Of a stretch of 64,000 nucleotides of DNA, positions 49,201 through 61,640 are shown piece by piece (within the stretch, counting starts at the first letter, position 1; each line of letters opens with the position of its first letter). The DNA is taken from the NCBI GenBank assembly GCA_932294295.1, contig OW028575.1, positions 38,070,253 to 38,134,252 of the forward strand, written 5' to 3'. The notes under the pieces were generated by a model. That model saw nothing but the letters and a program-made list of their open reading frames with translations, ran no database searches and was not told the DNA's origin. This DNA is from Alitta virens. Its lineage: Eukaryota; Annelida; Polychaeta; Phyllodocida; Nereididae. Position numbers and translations under genes: made by a program.

Positions 49201-51802
49201 CAAGAGGTTGTCCAGTTAGCCAACTGCCCGATGCGTGACCAGTCTGCTATCCCCAGGAAGAGCCTGTCTGCTGCTGGTCAGCTTTCTGCTCAAAGTGGAG
49301 GTCAATCCACAAACAACTGACCATCTCAGATGGACACAAGATGACCAGTGGGCAGTGGGAAGGGCACTGTCTGCCAATATACTCAACGGTGACACAGCAG
49401 AAAGAAACATCTACATTCTACAGCCCGAAGAAGCCTCCATGGGCTCGTGAGTTGGTCGAGACTCAGTAAACTGGACAGGTCACCTGAGGTCAGTTGATTT
49501 GCATCAGCAACCGGTCAGCGTCTTTCCCATCTCGTGGTTAGTGGCTGGTGGTCACTCTAGAGTCAAAAGCACAGGGCTGAGACACGACATCTGGTAAAGA
49601 GAACTCAGATTCTGTCTGGGCAACTCTACTCCCTGTGGAAAACTGGCAGACGAAACTGCCTAACTAAGTTTCTACACAACATAAATAATAATATGGCTGT
49701 CTTCTGCTGCACACAGCTCTGTTGCAAGACTCAAATGCTAATTCGCTTGCACTTCAACTGCTTAGCAGCAATAAGCAAGGATGTAATTGTAAATTGAGAT
49801 GATAGGCTATGATGAGCTGTAACATTACAACGAAGCCAATTCAAATGCATCCTTTACGTGTGTACAAAGTTTAGAAGACAAGGAAACACAGTAAAAGCAT
49901 ATCTACAGTATTGGTAAAAATTATTAACACTGACTTCAACAAATCTGCTTTCTGCGCGGTAAGATGTAGTAGCAAAAAAGAATTTTAGAAACAATTGAAT
50001 AAATCGTTACCTCACAATAGTCTGAGACTTTCCAATTGTGTTTTTATTACTTAATACTTAATTACATAACCAGTTGCGTAATAATTACCAGATACTACTA
50101 CATGTTAATTTTGTTAATTTCAATGGGTAATTAAATAATTTTTACTAGTACTATCCAGTACACAGAAGACAAGAAAAAACCCCCAGAAAAGCATGTGTAG
50201 ACTGACAAAAAGTTCGGTTAGAGTGTCCTTCGGCGTTGTTTAGAAGTGGCATTGAGGAGGCTGGGTGGTCTGAAGCAGCAGCTGTAAAATCACAGACTGC
50301 CTTTGGATATATACGCAAGGGGAGTTGCTAACGAGGGATGCGGAGCCCCTAATACATCAATCAGCTTCCTGGCTGCTGCTACTGCTGCTGCTGTTTCCCT
50401 GCCTTGCTCGTGTGAGCCAGCATCCTGTAACAATGTAGCATCAAAGACCACAGCAACAAGACAGACTGGAATGATGAGCTTGCCCCCAGGATGCCTCTGA
50501 TCTCACAGCACTGTCCACAAGCTGACAAGACCCTCTGTCACTTCTGCATTTGCTTAACTCTTCTGCCTCAAAGGATGCGCTGTCTCTCGGTTAACAAGAT
50601 TCTCATCAAGCAGCTGGGCTTAATAACAATCCTCAGTGATGCTACTGCTGCTGCTGCTGCTGATGATGATGATGCCAACATTCAGACTTCCTTGCACTTC
50701 CTTGTCAATCAGTCAGCCCTCATTCCCTGAATTAACTCGTCGCTTTAAGAATGTGCAGAAGAATGGCAACAGGTTGACAAATATATCGTAGTCAGAAAAT
50801 AAGAACTGATGTTTTCTGTTGGAGTCCTGTTGCAACCATTAAAACGTATTGTATAAACAAAAACCCACAATGTAAGACAGCATTGGAGGAAGTATTTTCC
50901 AGATAGTGTGAAAAGATTTGGTGCAGAACTTTATCACAATTTCATGTCATGACTTTCGGTGATGCGACAACATTTATAGTTTAGGGGAAGGGCTCAGATT
51001 GAGCCCTCCTTTCATCTTTCCACATTTCACCCTTCAGATAAACATGCGAGTTTACCACACCCCTATGGCAAATTGATGACATTTTTATGCCCTAATGTTC
51101 ACCACATGTTTTTTCTTACCCTCCCTCCATATTAATTATTTTGAATATATCCAAAGGCATTGATATGTAGGTTGCCATCTCGACCTGGCAGCACGACCAC
51201 AGCAGTTTCAAATTAGTGTTGATGAAGAGAAGGCAGATAGGGGTAAAATTAACTCCTAAAATTGTGTCCAGGCCTGTAAATAGAAACACTTATAGTCTAA
51301 TACATTGCCATCATCACAATGGTCTTATCATATAATCCCACTGTAATCTCTAACAGCACAATAGTATTAGTAAGGAGGTCTTAAAAGTGATGTCCCACTG
51401 TACAGTAAGCACACTACAGCTTACTTGTGTATCTCTGAGGTATTCCATGGGTTGTAGGTCGCATCAAGTCCTTGAATAAGTAGCTTCCCAAACATGTTCA
51501 TGGCAGCAAAATGTTGCAGGACATACACAAGGCCAGAGTACTGAGTAGATTAGTTGAGATAAGATGTGTGTGTGCGTTGTCAGATGATGCTGCAGCTTGA
51601 TGTGACCTTGGGCTATGTGAATTGCAAGGTCACTCAGATGGGCAGATGGCCAACACAATATACACAGATGAAGGCTCTGATAACGCATACATGGCTGCAG
51701 AGGCTGATCTCTGCTCATCTCTGCTCATCTCTGCTCAGCAGCTCCGAGATGCAAATTGCAAATGATGAAGCCATTGATAAGTTCTGTCTGTTGCTAATGA
51801 CG
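46273..51802. other. No gene recognised
   Basis: Presumed intron of the 1a transcript. A GC-richer patch at 47740-48180 and another at 49020-49450 have open frames on both strands but no domains or splice pairs. CTG runs lie near 49043-49060, 50372-50393 and 50641-50660 (followed by GAT units). Short 11-base repeats of tctctgctca occur at 51704-51737. Confidence 0.4.
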
Positions 51803-51970
<168 letters not shown>

Positions 51971-52854
51971 TGGTTGAAAAGTTTTTGACATGTGAAAATA
52001 ATATTGAAAATTGACAAAGACGTTCATGACAGTATAATACAGATCTAATAACACCGATAAATGAAAATACTGATTCCTTTGTAGTTGCACCGTTGCCATG
52101 TTCAACATTGGTGCGAGTGACGCCATTGTCAGTTGCCATGTAAACATCTACAATGGCCTTCACTACCTGACAATGCTGCTATGTGGGTCACTTATCATTT
52201 CGTATCTGAGGCAGTCCATCAAAGTCCAAACAACAAGAAACTGGCAAAATAAAAAAGGAATTGCACTTAATGAAATCTGAGATATTACTCACGAAACAAG
52301 CGCACAGGTATGAGGTGGTTTACTATTAGGTCTTGTTTCATCTGGGATTGCCATAAAAGCTTGGCATATTATTCAATGAAGGAGGCCGTAGTATTTTAAT
52401 TTGCAGTATTATGATGGTATAGTCTTTCTATCATCTTTCTTTCACTCTCCATTCACTTATATTTATCTGTCAATATAAAGTGACAGGTGGAATTAACCCT
52501 ACTCAGATCCTACACCAGTCAAATCAGCTAAGTGCTGAGATTCATTGCCATACAGATTTATCTAATTGTCACAAGTCTGACAATTTTTCCGTCTCTCTCT
52601 TAATGTAAATGGACTGGGTCTAGATGATATTGTAGTCCGCGTCACAAAGGAAGGCTCAGTCACGTGAACAATGCCTGTCATTCTTTTTTTGAGAAGGGTG
52701 TGGCGGTGCCTGATCTCACAACAATGCCTCGATGGATCTGCTCTAGAACGGGGTCAGGCAACTGGCAATTGCCTTCAGTCTGTGCATTACTCCTGCCTCA
52801 GTATGCCCAAAATGTTGACACATAGGAATTGTACTGATATACTTATACTCTAGG

Positions 52855-53640
52855 CAGAACAAGCAAGCGAGAAGGATAATTCCATATACCCAGGCAAACT
52901 GGCCTGAAATTGTGGATTAACAAATATATGTGCCCATTGTCTTGAGGCAGGCAACTAATCAAGCCCCCAAACACAAAACAGCCTACAGTAGCTGTGCTGT
53001 AGTAAGAAGGCAACCAGGCAATCCAGCCATAAAATATCCAAGCAAATAAGCATGCTGTATGCTGACAAATTGATATGTGTATAGGCAAGCAACAAATAAA
53101 GCCATCAAACAATCCAGCATGATAAGCAGGCAACCATACACTCGAGCCATATAATATCCTAGCAAACAAACAAGCAATAATGTTTACTGTTTGGTTGCAT
53201 GGTCCTAGCTGTGTGGTAACAATTACATCAGATAATTCTTTGGTGTGTCCGGTAACTAATCAAACAACTAATCAAGTCCCCAAATAATCCAGCATGGTGA
53301 TTGCTGTGTGGCGAGGATTGATATATATAACAACCAATTAAGCCATCCAGCAATGCAATCTAGTAAATAAAACAACCATGCAATCAAGCCATGAAATATC
53401 CAGGCAAAGCATACACAAACAAAAGCTGGTATATTGCATGTGGCAAGAATTTCCAAATATATATCTAATGAGTAAGGCATCCAATCAAGCCATCAAACAA
53501 TCCAGTCTATTAAGCAGGCATTCATGCAATTAAGCAATAAAATATCCAAGCAAACAAGCATAAAATAAGCTGTTGTGTACTGTATGGCTGCATGGTAGTT
53601 GCTGTGTGGCGAGGATTAACAGATCAGTCATTTGTCTGGG
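52855..53640 (-). repeat. Degenerate tandem repeat
   Basis: Landmarks gcaggcaac, aatcaagccatcaaacaatc, cagcatg and gccataaaatatccaagcaa recur at least five times (near 52950, 53015, 53090, 53260, 53380 and 53490). Some units also share gctgtgtggcgaggatt (53300, 53600). The direction is arbitrary; it is listed as minus because those frames read as repeated peptide (CLLGYFMAGLPGCLL type). No gene is inferred. Confidence 0.65.
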
Positions 53641-55204
53641 AGGCAGTTTTGCTCTGAATGGAGGCAGTCTGCAACAGATGGCCAGCTTAGCAAGGTGATA
53701 AGAAGAGCTGGGCAAGACACATGCCCCTTGCTATACATCATGGCCTGCCTCCCATATCAATTACCTTTTTCTCTGGCTTTTTCTTGCAGCAAGGTGACAG
53801 TTAAGCCAGCATTAATCAAGCTGGTCTACTGCTTGCAGGCCTTATAGAGTTGTTTACATACCAAGTGCTGCTTGATAGGACTGTAGCTTCCCTTGTTGCA
53901 TCAAGGTTATGCCTCAGCTCCCAGGTTTTTAGTCTCACCAGAGGCTACAATTGGGTCGTTCCCAGACCTTACACACTTTGTCTTCTTGCACTTAAGTAGA
54001 ATACTTTAGCAAGGTCAAACAGGTCAGTTCATTTCCTTTTAAGTTGTCACAGGCAACTAAAATAGTGACAATGGGATTGCCTCTAATGGCTAGAAGTTTG
54101 TCAGCTGGTATGTGTGTACAGATAATTTCCTTTACACTTGAAATATCTTAAATATGCCAGCAGTGATTTTTTTTAGAACAAATTGGTGATATACTTCAGG
54201 TAGTGCCATTTCAAAATGAGTATTTTCAGTTTCGAACTACTTTTGACTTACTTACTTGCTTACTTACTTACTTACTTACTTTGAGGTGACCATAAGCACA
54301 GTAATGTATAACCTATTGTTTATTCCACATTCCATGAACCTCATACAGCTGTAGTGTATTTTTTAACATAAACTTACTCAGATTAATTTAGTCCCGGACT
54401 TGTAGTGTTTTTGCTGTGGTGTATAACCGTCATTGTGGCTGTGTAACGACTCGTTACCCATTATATGTTGAAAATTTACAAGCAGGATAGTGGAAGCCAG
54501 AGCACACCTCCCTGTTCCTTTCACACATTTTGCGTTTATCGCCTCAGTAATTGGAGCCCTAGTGATTATGTGGAGGCAGCAACTAGACCATTCCAGCGAG
54601 CAGCCATATGCTTGTCAAAGAACGTCTCCTTGCTTTATGCCGTGAAAGAACATTCCAAAATAGATCGAAATCATTCACATAACTTATATCATATCATCCT
54701 GAAGTATTTGCATCTACAGTACAACTCATATATTATGTACAATGTTTTACAATCTAGAGTGAGCTAAAGACCACTACATAAATTCCTTGCTACCTGCTAC
54801 TAACCAAACAATCTACCTGAAGCTGTCAACTGAAGCTATGACAAAAATTTTAGTTGCATCCATCTATTAGTAAATAAACGGTTTGGACTCCAGTGAGGAT
54901 TTCATTAACGGGCATATACTTTGCAGTGCAGTGCGTGTAGTTGTATAGGTACATACTGCACTTCGCATGATGGGATGACCGATTACAGGCCTTATTGAAT
55001 GACGTGTCATAGTTATGACAGGTAAAAGATGACGAACAGCATCTGAGACTTTGTGCATCTTAAGTGTCATAATGTACAGCGCAACGTTTAAGGTTAAAGT
55101 ATGTAGATGTCTTAAGATGGGTTGATCATAAATACCTGCATATCGCCACTTGTATTGTACATGGCTGTGCTCTAAAATTCCATTGAAAATATAGCGTGAT
55201 AAAC
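53641..55204. other. No gene recognised; short TTAC run
   Basis: A (TTAC)n run lies at 54244-54282. The minus frame at 54867-55310 (147 codons) overlaps family E at its start, lacks any domain and is not called. Confidence 0.45.
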
Positions 55205-55315
55205 AAAGAATCTTTTTAAAAGATAAGATACAGTATGACTCATATGGAATTGTCCATATTTCGCCGACATCACCCCAAAACGCCCCGAAACGCGGCGAAA
55301 GGCCCCGCACAGCTG
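55205..55315 (-). repeat. Dispersed repeat family E
   Basis: The sequence from agatacagtatgactcatat to cgccgac is the reverse complement of 58693-58732 with few changes. The neighbouring C/G-rich part (gaaacgcggcgaaaggcccc) resembles gtccgcgaaaggccccg at 58594-58610. As in the other copy, one end abuts agataaga sequence. The family is unnamed, with unusually CpG-rich interior for this window. Confidence 0.6.
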
Positions 55316-56339
55316 ATAGACATTCCTAACTAATTGGCTATAATTAATCTGCGGCTGGTGTCGGCTTGCAGCGGCTCATCGCGGGTCCTTGCCCCTCGTC
55401 ATGGATATGAGAGGGTGGGCAGCCGTGGATGGTGGTCAGCAGCATTTTCCCCTTATCAACAACATGTGTTTGTTATCAGTCTCAGATTCCAGTTTATCAC
55501 TCCCCTTGTCACCCAGAATGTGGAGACAAGAGTAGTAATTTTGTCTCCATGCCCAGAATACAGAATAGGAGGGGTAAAATGCATGACTTCCCATTTTTTA
55601 GGGTTTATTTTACATTATTGGAGCATGGAAATTTTTATTAAATTGTACATCAGAAGATAAAGACATTTGAATTCATAAGTCAACCCCATGTGAACATTAT
55701 TTTTTTTCTAACTTGTCCTTCAAATATGATTGTACAACTGACCTTGAAAATAGTGTTCTAATGTCTGATGCTCCCCCCCCCCATCCACCCCCCATAGTCC
55801 TGCATGTGTGGCTGGTCATTGTCGATTACTCCAGACCAGATCAAAGGAATGCTTAATTAGTAACTCTGACTCCCCATAGTTATTTTCCAATTTTCTAACT
55901 ATATACCAATGACTTCCTGCTTGTTGGGTTGCTTTAATTTTCTAGATCAAGAGCATATAAAAATGTTTGCATTGTGTTAAGGTGATCCAGAGATATGAAA
56001 AATGACAATGCAACTAAAAACATATTGAATTTTAATAGTGCTCAATTAAACCCTGCAAACATCTGTGTTACCTCCAACTAAATCTCATTAATTGATATTT
56101 TATAAGAATTGAGGATTGATATTTCATGCCACCATTGTTGCAGAAATTTCCAGAGCCAGGTGACCTTATGGAGTTGTGGGTCATATATGATGCATATTGC
56201 TGTATTCTCATTTGACAGTAGGCTCTACTTATTAATGTTTCTCCCTAAGTTTCACATTTCAAAAACACATTTCATTGTATTCCATAGATCCACAATAATC
56301 CTAAAAAAATAGTTTCACATTTCTGAAATGTTGTTTAAT

Positions 56340-56795
56340 AATGTCAGCACAGATTATTAAACAAGGGCTATGGTGCAGTCAATATTATTGCTGACTGACT
56401 GACTGCTATATTAGTAATGCTAGCACAGATTATTAAATAAGGGCTTCCGCGCAGTTAATGAATGACTGTCTGACTGACTGACTGCTGTATTAATCATGCT
56501 AAAACAGATTATTACATAGTGGCTTTGATACAGTTAATGACTGAGTATTAATCATGCTAACACAGATTATTACATAAGGGCTTTGGTGCAGTGACTGACT
56601 GACTGACTGACTAACTGACTGCTGTATTAATATAGCCAGCACAGATTATTAAACGTTAAATAAGGACTTTGGTGCAGTTAATGACTGACTGACTGACTGA
56701 CTGACTGACTGACTGCTGACTGACTGCCTGACTGACTGACTGCTGTGTTAGAAATTCCATTATTAAAAGGGCTGTGGTGCAGCAATATTATGACT
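56340..56795 (+). repeat. Tandem repeat, about six units, with ACTG runs
   Basis: Units of about 60-90 bases contain cagcacagattattaaataa, gggctttggtgcagttaatg, then a variable run of actg, then ctgtattaat. Unit length varies mainly because the internal tetranucleotide differs in copy number (up to eight units near 56680-56712). Confidence 0.85.
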
Positions 56796-56815
56796 GAAAG
56801 GGGTGGCCTGATTAG

Positions 56816-56880
56816 GGCAAACTCTTTCTAGGTCATTTTGCACTCAGCAGACTGGTAAAATGACCTAGAAAGAGTTTGCC
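56816..56880. repeat. Perfect inverted repeat, 24-base arms
   Basis: Arms 56816-56839 (ggcaaactctttctaggtca then tttt) and 56857-56880 are exact reverse complements around a 17-base loop. RNA from either strand would form a 24-base-pair hairpin. No coding sequence overlaps. It might be a hairpin RNA precursor or a young palindromic insertion; nothing here decides. Confidence 0.9.
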
Positions 56881-56925
56881 AGTTGTTTGGTCAGGACTGA
56901 CCTCATGTTTCCTTGTAAATATAAC

Positions 56926-56952
56926 CATGGAGCCAGTTCTGGTGGCTCCATG
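56926..56952. repeat. Perfect inverted repeat, 10-base arms
   Basis: catggagcca (56926-56935) and tggctccatg (56943-56952) flank a 7-base loop, only 46 bases from the larger hairpin. Confidence 0.85.
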
Positions 56953-57134
56953 ATATAACTAGTACACATGGATTTACCATTAGATGGAAGCCATGTGGAT
57001 TAGCCATATTGTGTCACTAAATCTCAAGTGAAGACACCCAAGTAAGTGGAGACAATGTTTTTTTGTTGAAATACTATTGTGTGTCATAGGTCACAACAAG
57101 GCTGCTTGTTCAACAATAGTTCACTTGAGTTGGG

Positions 57135-57135
<1 letters not shown>

Positions 57136-57167
<32 letters not shown>

Positions 57168-57256
57168 TATGCTGGAAACAGGTGTCAATTTTTTGTCACA
57201 TGCTGTTCATGACAAACAGTCATATAATTCATTCATTCAATCAATCAATCAATTTC
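57136..57256. repeat. Inverted pair of tetranucleotide repeats
   Basis: (TGAT)n at 57136-57168 is followed after about 65 bases by the complementary (ATTC/ATCA)n at 57227-57256. The second run directly precedes the LINE fragment. Confidence 0.8.
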
Positions 57257-57257
57257 A

Positions 57258-57580
57258 GGCAGTGTCTATATGCAATATGGTTTCAGATCTATTATATATC
57301 AAGGTGCTTTGATTTGGAATTCCTTACCTGTTGAAATAAAACAAGTAGATGATTTAGCTAAGTTCAAAGATTTATTAAGACGTTGTAATTCCTTATATCT
57401 GACAGCAAAATAATTTATGACCATTGAGTAGTTAAGTCATAATCTCATCCTTATCATCTGTATATATATCTTCTTTCATTGTTATTGTTATTTTTACCAG
57501 TCGGCTAAGCTTTATAGCTTATGTTTTGTTTTGTCTTGCAACTCCGACTATAAATAAAGTTTTTTTTTTATCTTATCTTA
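57258..57580 (+). pseudogene. LINE 3' end fragment
   Basis: 57258-57413 encodes 51 residues including YGFRSIIYQGALIWNSLPVE, then IKQVDDLAKFKDLLRRCN and a TAA stop. The GA-x-x-WNSLP-x-x-I then FK-x-x-L pattern is the characteristic C-terminus of ORF2 in several non-LTR retrotransposon clades. An untranslated tail of about 150 bases follows with AATAAA near 57553, a run of T and finally tatcttatctta, a pentamer tail. It is strongly 5' truncated. It differs from the element at 8446-9512. Confidence 0.75.
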
Positions 57581-57679
57581 GTATATAGTCAGTTGAGCCA
57601 CGAGGCCAGTTAAGATCTCTGTCTTTGCCATTGCCATAGCAACCATTTGTCACGAGTCTTGTGATATGATTAACTTTTT

Positions 57680-57795
57680 CCTATCTATCTATTTGTCTAT
57701 CTGTCTATCTGTCTGTATGTCTGTCTGTCTGTATATCTATCTATCTATCTATATATCTATCTATCTATATATCTATATATCTATCAATATATCGG
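57680..57795 (+). repeat. Complex (CTAT/CTGT)n microsatellite
   Basis: Mixed ctat, ctgt and atat tetramers. Confidence 0.9.
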
Positions 57796-58555
57796 TCTGG
57801 CAATAAAAAAAGTCAAAGTAGCCTTCAAAAAGAACCGAATGCAGACAGGTCCAAAATTGTGTGGTCTTTAATTGTGAGGGGATATTATTTGTATCCATCT
57901 GTCAGTAGGCTTCATAGAACTGTTGACTTACGTAATATAGTTGTGATCTGTTGTGACATGTGTTAATAGAGAAGTAGTCTTGATGGTGGTTTTATTTGTG
58001 AGATTGTAATTAGATTTTAATTGTTAAAGATAACATAACTTTATTCAATTGCGCAAACATAGCATAATAGTTTTAAATATTTATTTCTAAATAATAATGC
58101 TGCACTTATCACTTTATATAATCTTGGTTATTTAGGATTTAATCATGGATGTAAAGGCTTTTACGTCTATGATTTAATGAACTGGTATGTGTAAAGATGC
58201 AGTTAAAAATATTTAAATTCATTGAGAATAGATATCTCAGGGTCTACTAATCACATTGCAATGAAATTTACATGGTCTTAATCCAGAAGATGAGAGCTAC
58301 CCAATACAAATAGTGTCAGTGCAATCGATAGAAAATGAAGAAAATTAATTGCTTAAACTCAAGACTAGTAGAAACCGCCCCCCTTGATCTTACCATGAAC
58401 AATCAAGGGCTGTGATGACAGGGTTGCAGGGGTATCAGTTTCAACCCCCTCTGCCAATTAAACTCTGATGATAGCTATAAACCCCCATGATATCTAACAC
58501 CTGCTCTTAAAGGGCCCAAGGTTTTGGTGGGGTTAAAAGGGATACAAGAAATTTT
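57796..58555. other. No gene or repeat recognised
   Basis: AT-rich intronic or intergenic sequence without a supported feature. Confidence 0.4.
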
Positions 58556-58735
58556 GGGGTAAATCCCCGACAGTCCCCGCAGGTCCGCAAAAGTCCGCGA
58601 AAGGCCCCGTGAAGCCATTAGGCATCCCATGGGGGGTAAGCGCAACGCCCCGTTATAATCCGTGACATTCCGTGTCTCGCCGAAAGTCGGCGATACATGG
58701 ACAACTCCATATGAGTCATACTGTAAGATAAGATC
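58556..58735 (+). repeat. Dispersed repeat family E, longer copy
   Basis: It begins in CpG-rich sequence (cccgacagtccccgcaggtc, cgcgaaaggccccg) and ends tccatatgagtcatactgta, at which a GATAA pentamer run begins. The other copy (55205-55315) is inverted and ends the same way at agataaga sequence, so the pentamer is probably the element's own 3' tail. A short internal sequence, cgccgaaagtcggcg (58678-58692), is itself palindromic. Confidence 0.65.
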
Positions 58736-58850
58736 AAATAATATAAGATGAGATGAGATGAGACGTGATAAGATAAGATAAGATCAAATAATATAAGATG
58801 AGATGAGACGTGATGGGATGAGATGAGATAAGATAAGATAAGATAAAGTG
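58736..58850 (+). repeat. GATAA/GATGA pentamer repeat
   Basis: Degenerate agata, agatg and acgtg pentamers with a duplicated sub-block (agatcaaataatataagatg occurs twice, about 50 bases apart). Confidence 0.9.
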
Positions 58851-59896
58851 TCACTCGAGCACAAGTACAAATATGTTCAAAAATTTAAATTATTTAATAC
58901 ATTGTGGAGAGATGTATTCATATATTATTTTATTTTGTGCCACAACAGAAATAACAAAAACAGACCTAACTTGCTTTTATGTGCTGCAGTAACCTGTTAT
59001 AGCTAGGTAGGGGTCAGTATGCAACATGAGGGAGGGGGGGGGGCACTGGTGAAGGGGGGTGGGTAATAACTGCTTATGGATATGAGGCATAGGTGACTGC
59101 TGGGGACAGACCCAGTTGTGCGGTCATTACAAATGCACTGGCCCATATAAAATGGCGCCCATCTGCCAGCCTATGCAGACTTGATTGAGCGCACGGTGAT
59201 TAATGGAGAGTTTTATTGAAGAAAAAAGGACCTGACGCTTGGCATTTTATGAACACCATGGAGGAATCAATGGTTTTGGGAAAGGATACGAGAAAATAAC
59301 ACACTCTCATCTCCCATCAAACGCTAAGGATATGAGAAGTCGCATAAGCAATATGGCGTGCCTGCAAAATATACTGACCTACACTGACCTACATGTGGAT
59401 TACATTAGAAACTAAATACAATAATTATTAAATACCATTAAGGCCACATTTCGAATTACCTATTTTGCTATTAAATACATTATACACACTTTATACACAG
59501 TAACAAAGAAAGACAAACTAATACAAAAGTACATATTATTAGTACAATGCCAATAATGGGATACACTTAAAAGCAAAGCATTTGACTTGCGTGTTTTTGG
59601 GGAATATTTTGCTATTGAATATACCCCGTAATTATGACCAAATCTCCATTAAAGCCATATGCCCTAAAACCACACATCTGGACATGTGTATCCTTGCCAA
59701 TGTATTTACCTCACTATTTAAGACTATATTGGGTGGGATGCAAATTAGAATTTAATGCATTCTGGGTACTAACTTAATTTTGGGGGATTGCCACTGCTTG
59801 CTTTATTTAGAAAAATAAACAGTCCCCACCAGCCAACTAAACAAATTGTCCCAAATGAATTGCCACCCCTTCTGAGCAGAGCATAGGAATGCTGGT
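58851..59896. other. No gene recognised
   Basis: Mostly AT-rich with a G-rich stretch at 59030-59070. No supported feature. Confidence 0.4.
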
Positions 59897-59954
59897 CACG
59901 TGACTACAGATGACACCTGGTCACGTGGTGTCGCGATTGTTCATTTGTCACGTG
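59897..59954. promoter_or_regulatory. Cluster of three CACGTG E-boxes
   Basis: Perfect CACGTG cores at 59897-59902, 59922-59927 and 59949-59954, each in the context GTCACGTG, spaced 25 and 27 bases. GTCACGTGAC (first site) is an optimal type for MITF/TFE and USF factors. Three identical octamers within 60 bases of AT-rich DNA is a strong motif cluster; function is inferred. Located about 3.3 kb upstream of exon 1b. Confidence 0.4.
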
Positions 59955-60197
59955 GGTCCCTTTGTCTCCCAAACAATATTGGGCTAGATTTACAATGCTT
60001 GACGTTTCCGCTATGTTATACTGGCGAGTTGTGCATGTTAATTTCTGAGAGAATAGCCATTGTTGAGATAGATCAACTGGATGAGCATTCCCTGGGAAGT
60101 TGCTCTCAAATAACCAGATGTTTTTTCACATTATATTTAATTTATAATAAATTTCCATCAATTTGTGGAAATACATGCATGCTTCTATATATTATAA

Positions 60198-60370
60198 TGC
60201 AACTGGGTATTAAGCTTAGCTGCAGACAGACGTTATGATGAGATGATAGAGCTTGGTTGGATTCTAGACCATGTTACACATTTACAGCATGGATGGGGTC
60301 TTTTACTTGTTATACTTTCCTCAGCATAGGCACCGAGTACAGGGCACCACCGACTTAACATCACATACGA
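60198..60370 (-). mobile_element. SINE A fragment, tail type 1
   Basis: It contains attaagcttagctgcagaca, gacgttatgatgagatgat, ccatgttacacatttac, gatggggtcttttacttgtt and cctcagcataggcaccgagt. It ends after the body; no head. A small insertion (atacttt) splits the body. Confidence 0.75.
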
Positions 60371-60919
60371 CTGCCTGAGATATAACACTAACAGGCTTTA
60401 CAACTCATACATTTTGAATTCATAAAGCTATATACTGCTAATTACTAACAACATTATCTGAGTCACCACTCAGTATGTAGTGTATAACACACAATATACC
60501 CAAAGGCTTGCTATGCGATATGGTGCCCAACTATGGCGATTGTTTTCGCCACCCTCTGGTTCCTATTGTCCTATTGTCCTATTGTCTTCTTGTTTATGTC
60601 GCACTTCAGATATATTGCAGAGGGGGGAGTCTGGTTGCATCTGGGATCCGGATCCTTTGGATGGAGCATAATCTGCCCAGCTATGCCTGGCGTGACCTTC
60701 CATGGCAATTCCTACTCAGTCCCTCATTGGTCTGCATGGTTCCTATCAGGTCCCAACTGGCTCCTTTATGGCCACAGCCCCCCAGCCCCCCAGCCCCACA
60801 CAGCTTCAACACAGCCCCAGTATAGCCATAAACCCCCATTATATTACTAATATCCTGCCCTTGCCCCCCTCAACTCTATTCGCATCTTTGCCCTCAGCCA
60901 ATTGTCTCATATCACATCC

Positions 60920-61640
60920 ATGAAATCTGAGTCTCATGGTGTTCTCTTCACGCATAGTGATTCTCCACCAATTAATAATTTTATCTCTCTGGCATTTATT
61001 GTTGACTCTGTCTCCATCTCATTGACTCACTTTGTCTGTCCATATGTCACGCTGTCTAACTTCTTTTTCTCTGTGTATTTTGAAGCATCTTAGTGCAGAT
61101 TTGTGCCCATTACTTTCCATTTGAGAACTTCATCTCTGAACCCTTTTGTTTACTCAGTCTATATCTCATTCTTTCACTATCTATCCATCTATCCATCTAT
61201 CCATCTATCCATCTATCCATCTATCCATCTATCCATCTATCCATCTATCTATCTTTCAATCTATCTGCATCTTCGTTATTTTGTTGCTTGTCATTTAAAG
61301 ATTGTACTTTCCATTCGTTTTGAAAGTCGGTCTGACGGTCTTTGTTTATTGTCTCTGCTTTATTGGGCTCCTTCCACCATTCTCTCTCTCTCTCTGTCTA
61401 TCTTTCTTTCTTTAATATTATGTTAGGACATTGTTGCCTCTTATCAAAATGTGTGTTCATTGCTTTCATTCTCCACCAACTGAGAACTTCATCCCTGACC
61501 TTTTTTTGTTTGCCCTGTTTCTTTCCCATTTTCTTTATCTGTCCGTCTATCTTCCCTTCTTTGTAATTTTGTTGCCTCCCTTATTGAAATTTGTGTTCAT
61601 TGTCTCTGTCACTTGTCACTTTCTTACAAGGAAGCCCTCT
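60920..61640 (+). repeat. Degenerate CT-rich tandem repeat with (CCATCTAT)n
   Basis: At least three diverged units share gaacttcatctctgaacctt or gaacttcatccctgacc, a T-rich stretch, gttcattgctttcattctcc or similar and attttgttgcct. Unit length is roughly 300 bases. A (CCATCTAT)n block at 61181-61262 lies in the middle unit. The four overlapping plus-strand frames here are low-complexity translations. Confidence 0.55.

Noticed and set aside
54867..55310. 147-codon minus-strand frame
   Set aside because: Its start lies in repeat family E and the rest has no motif or splice support.
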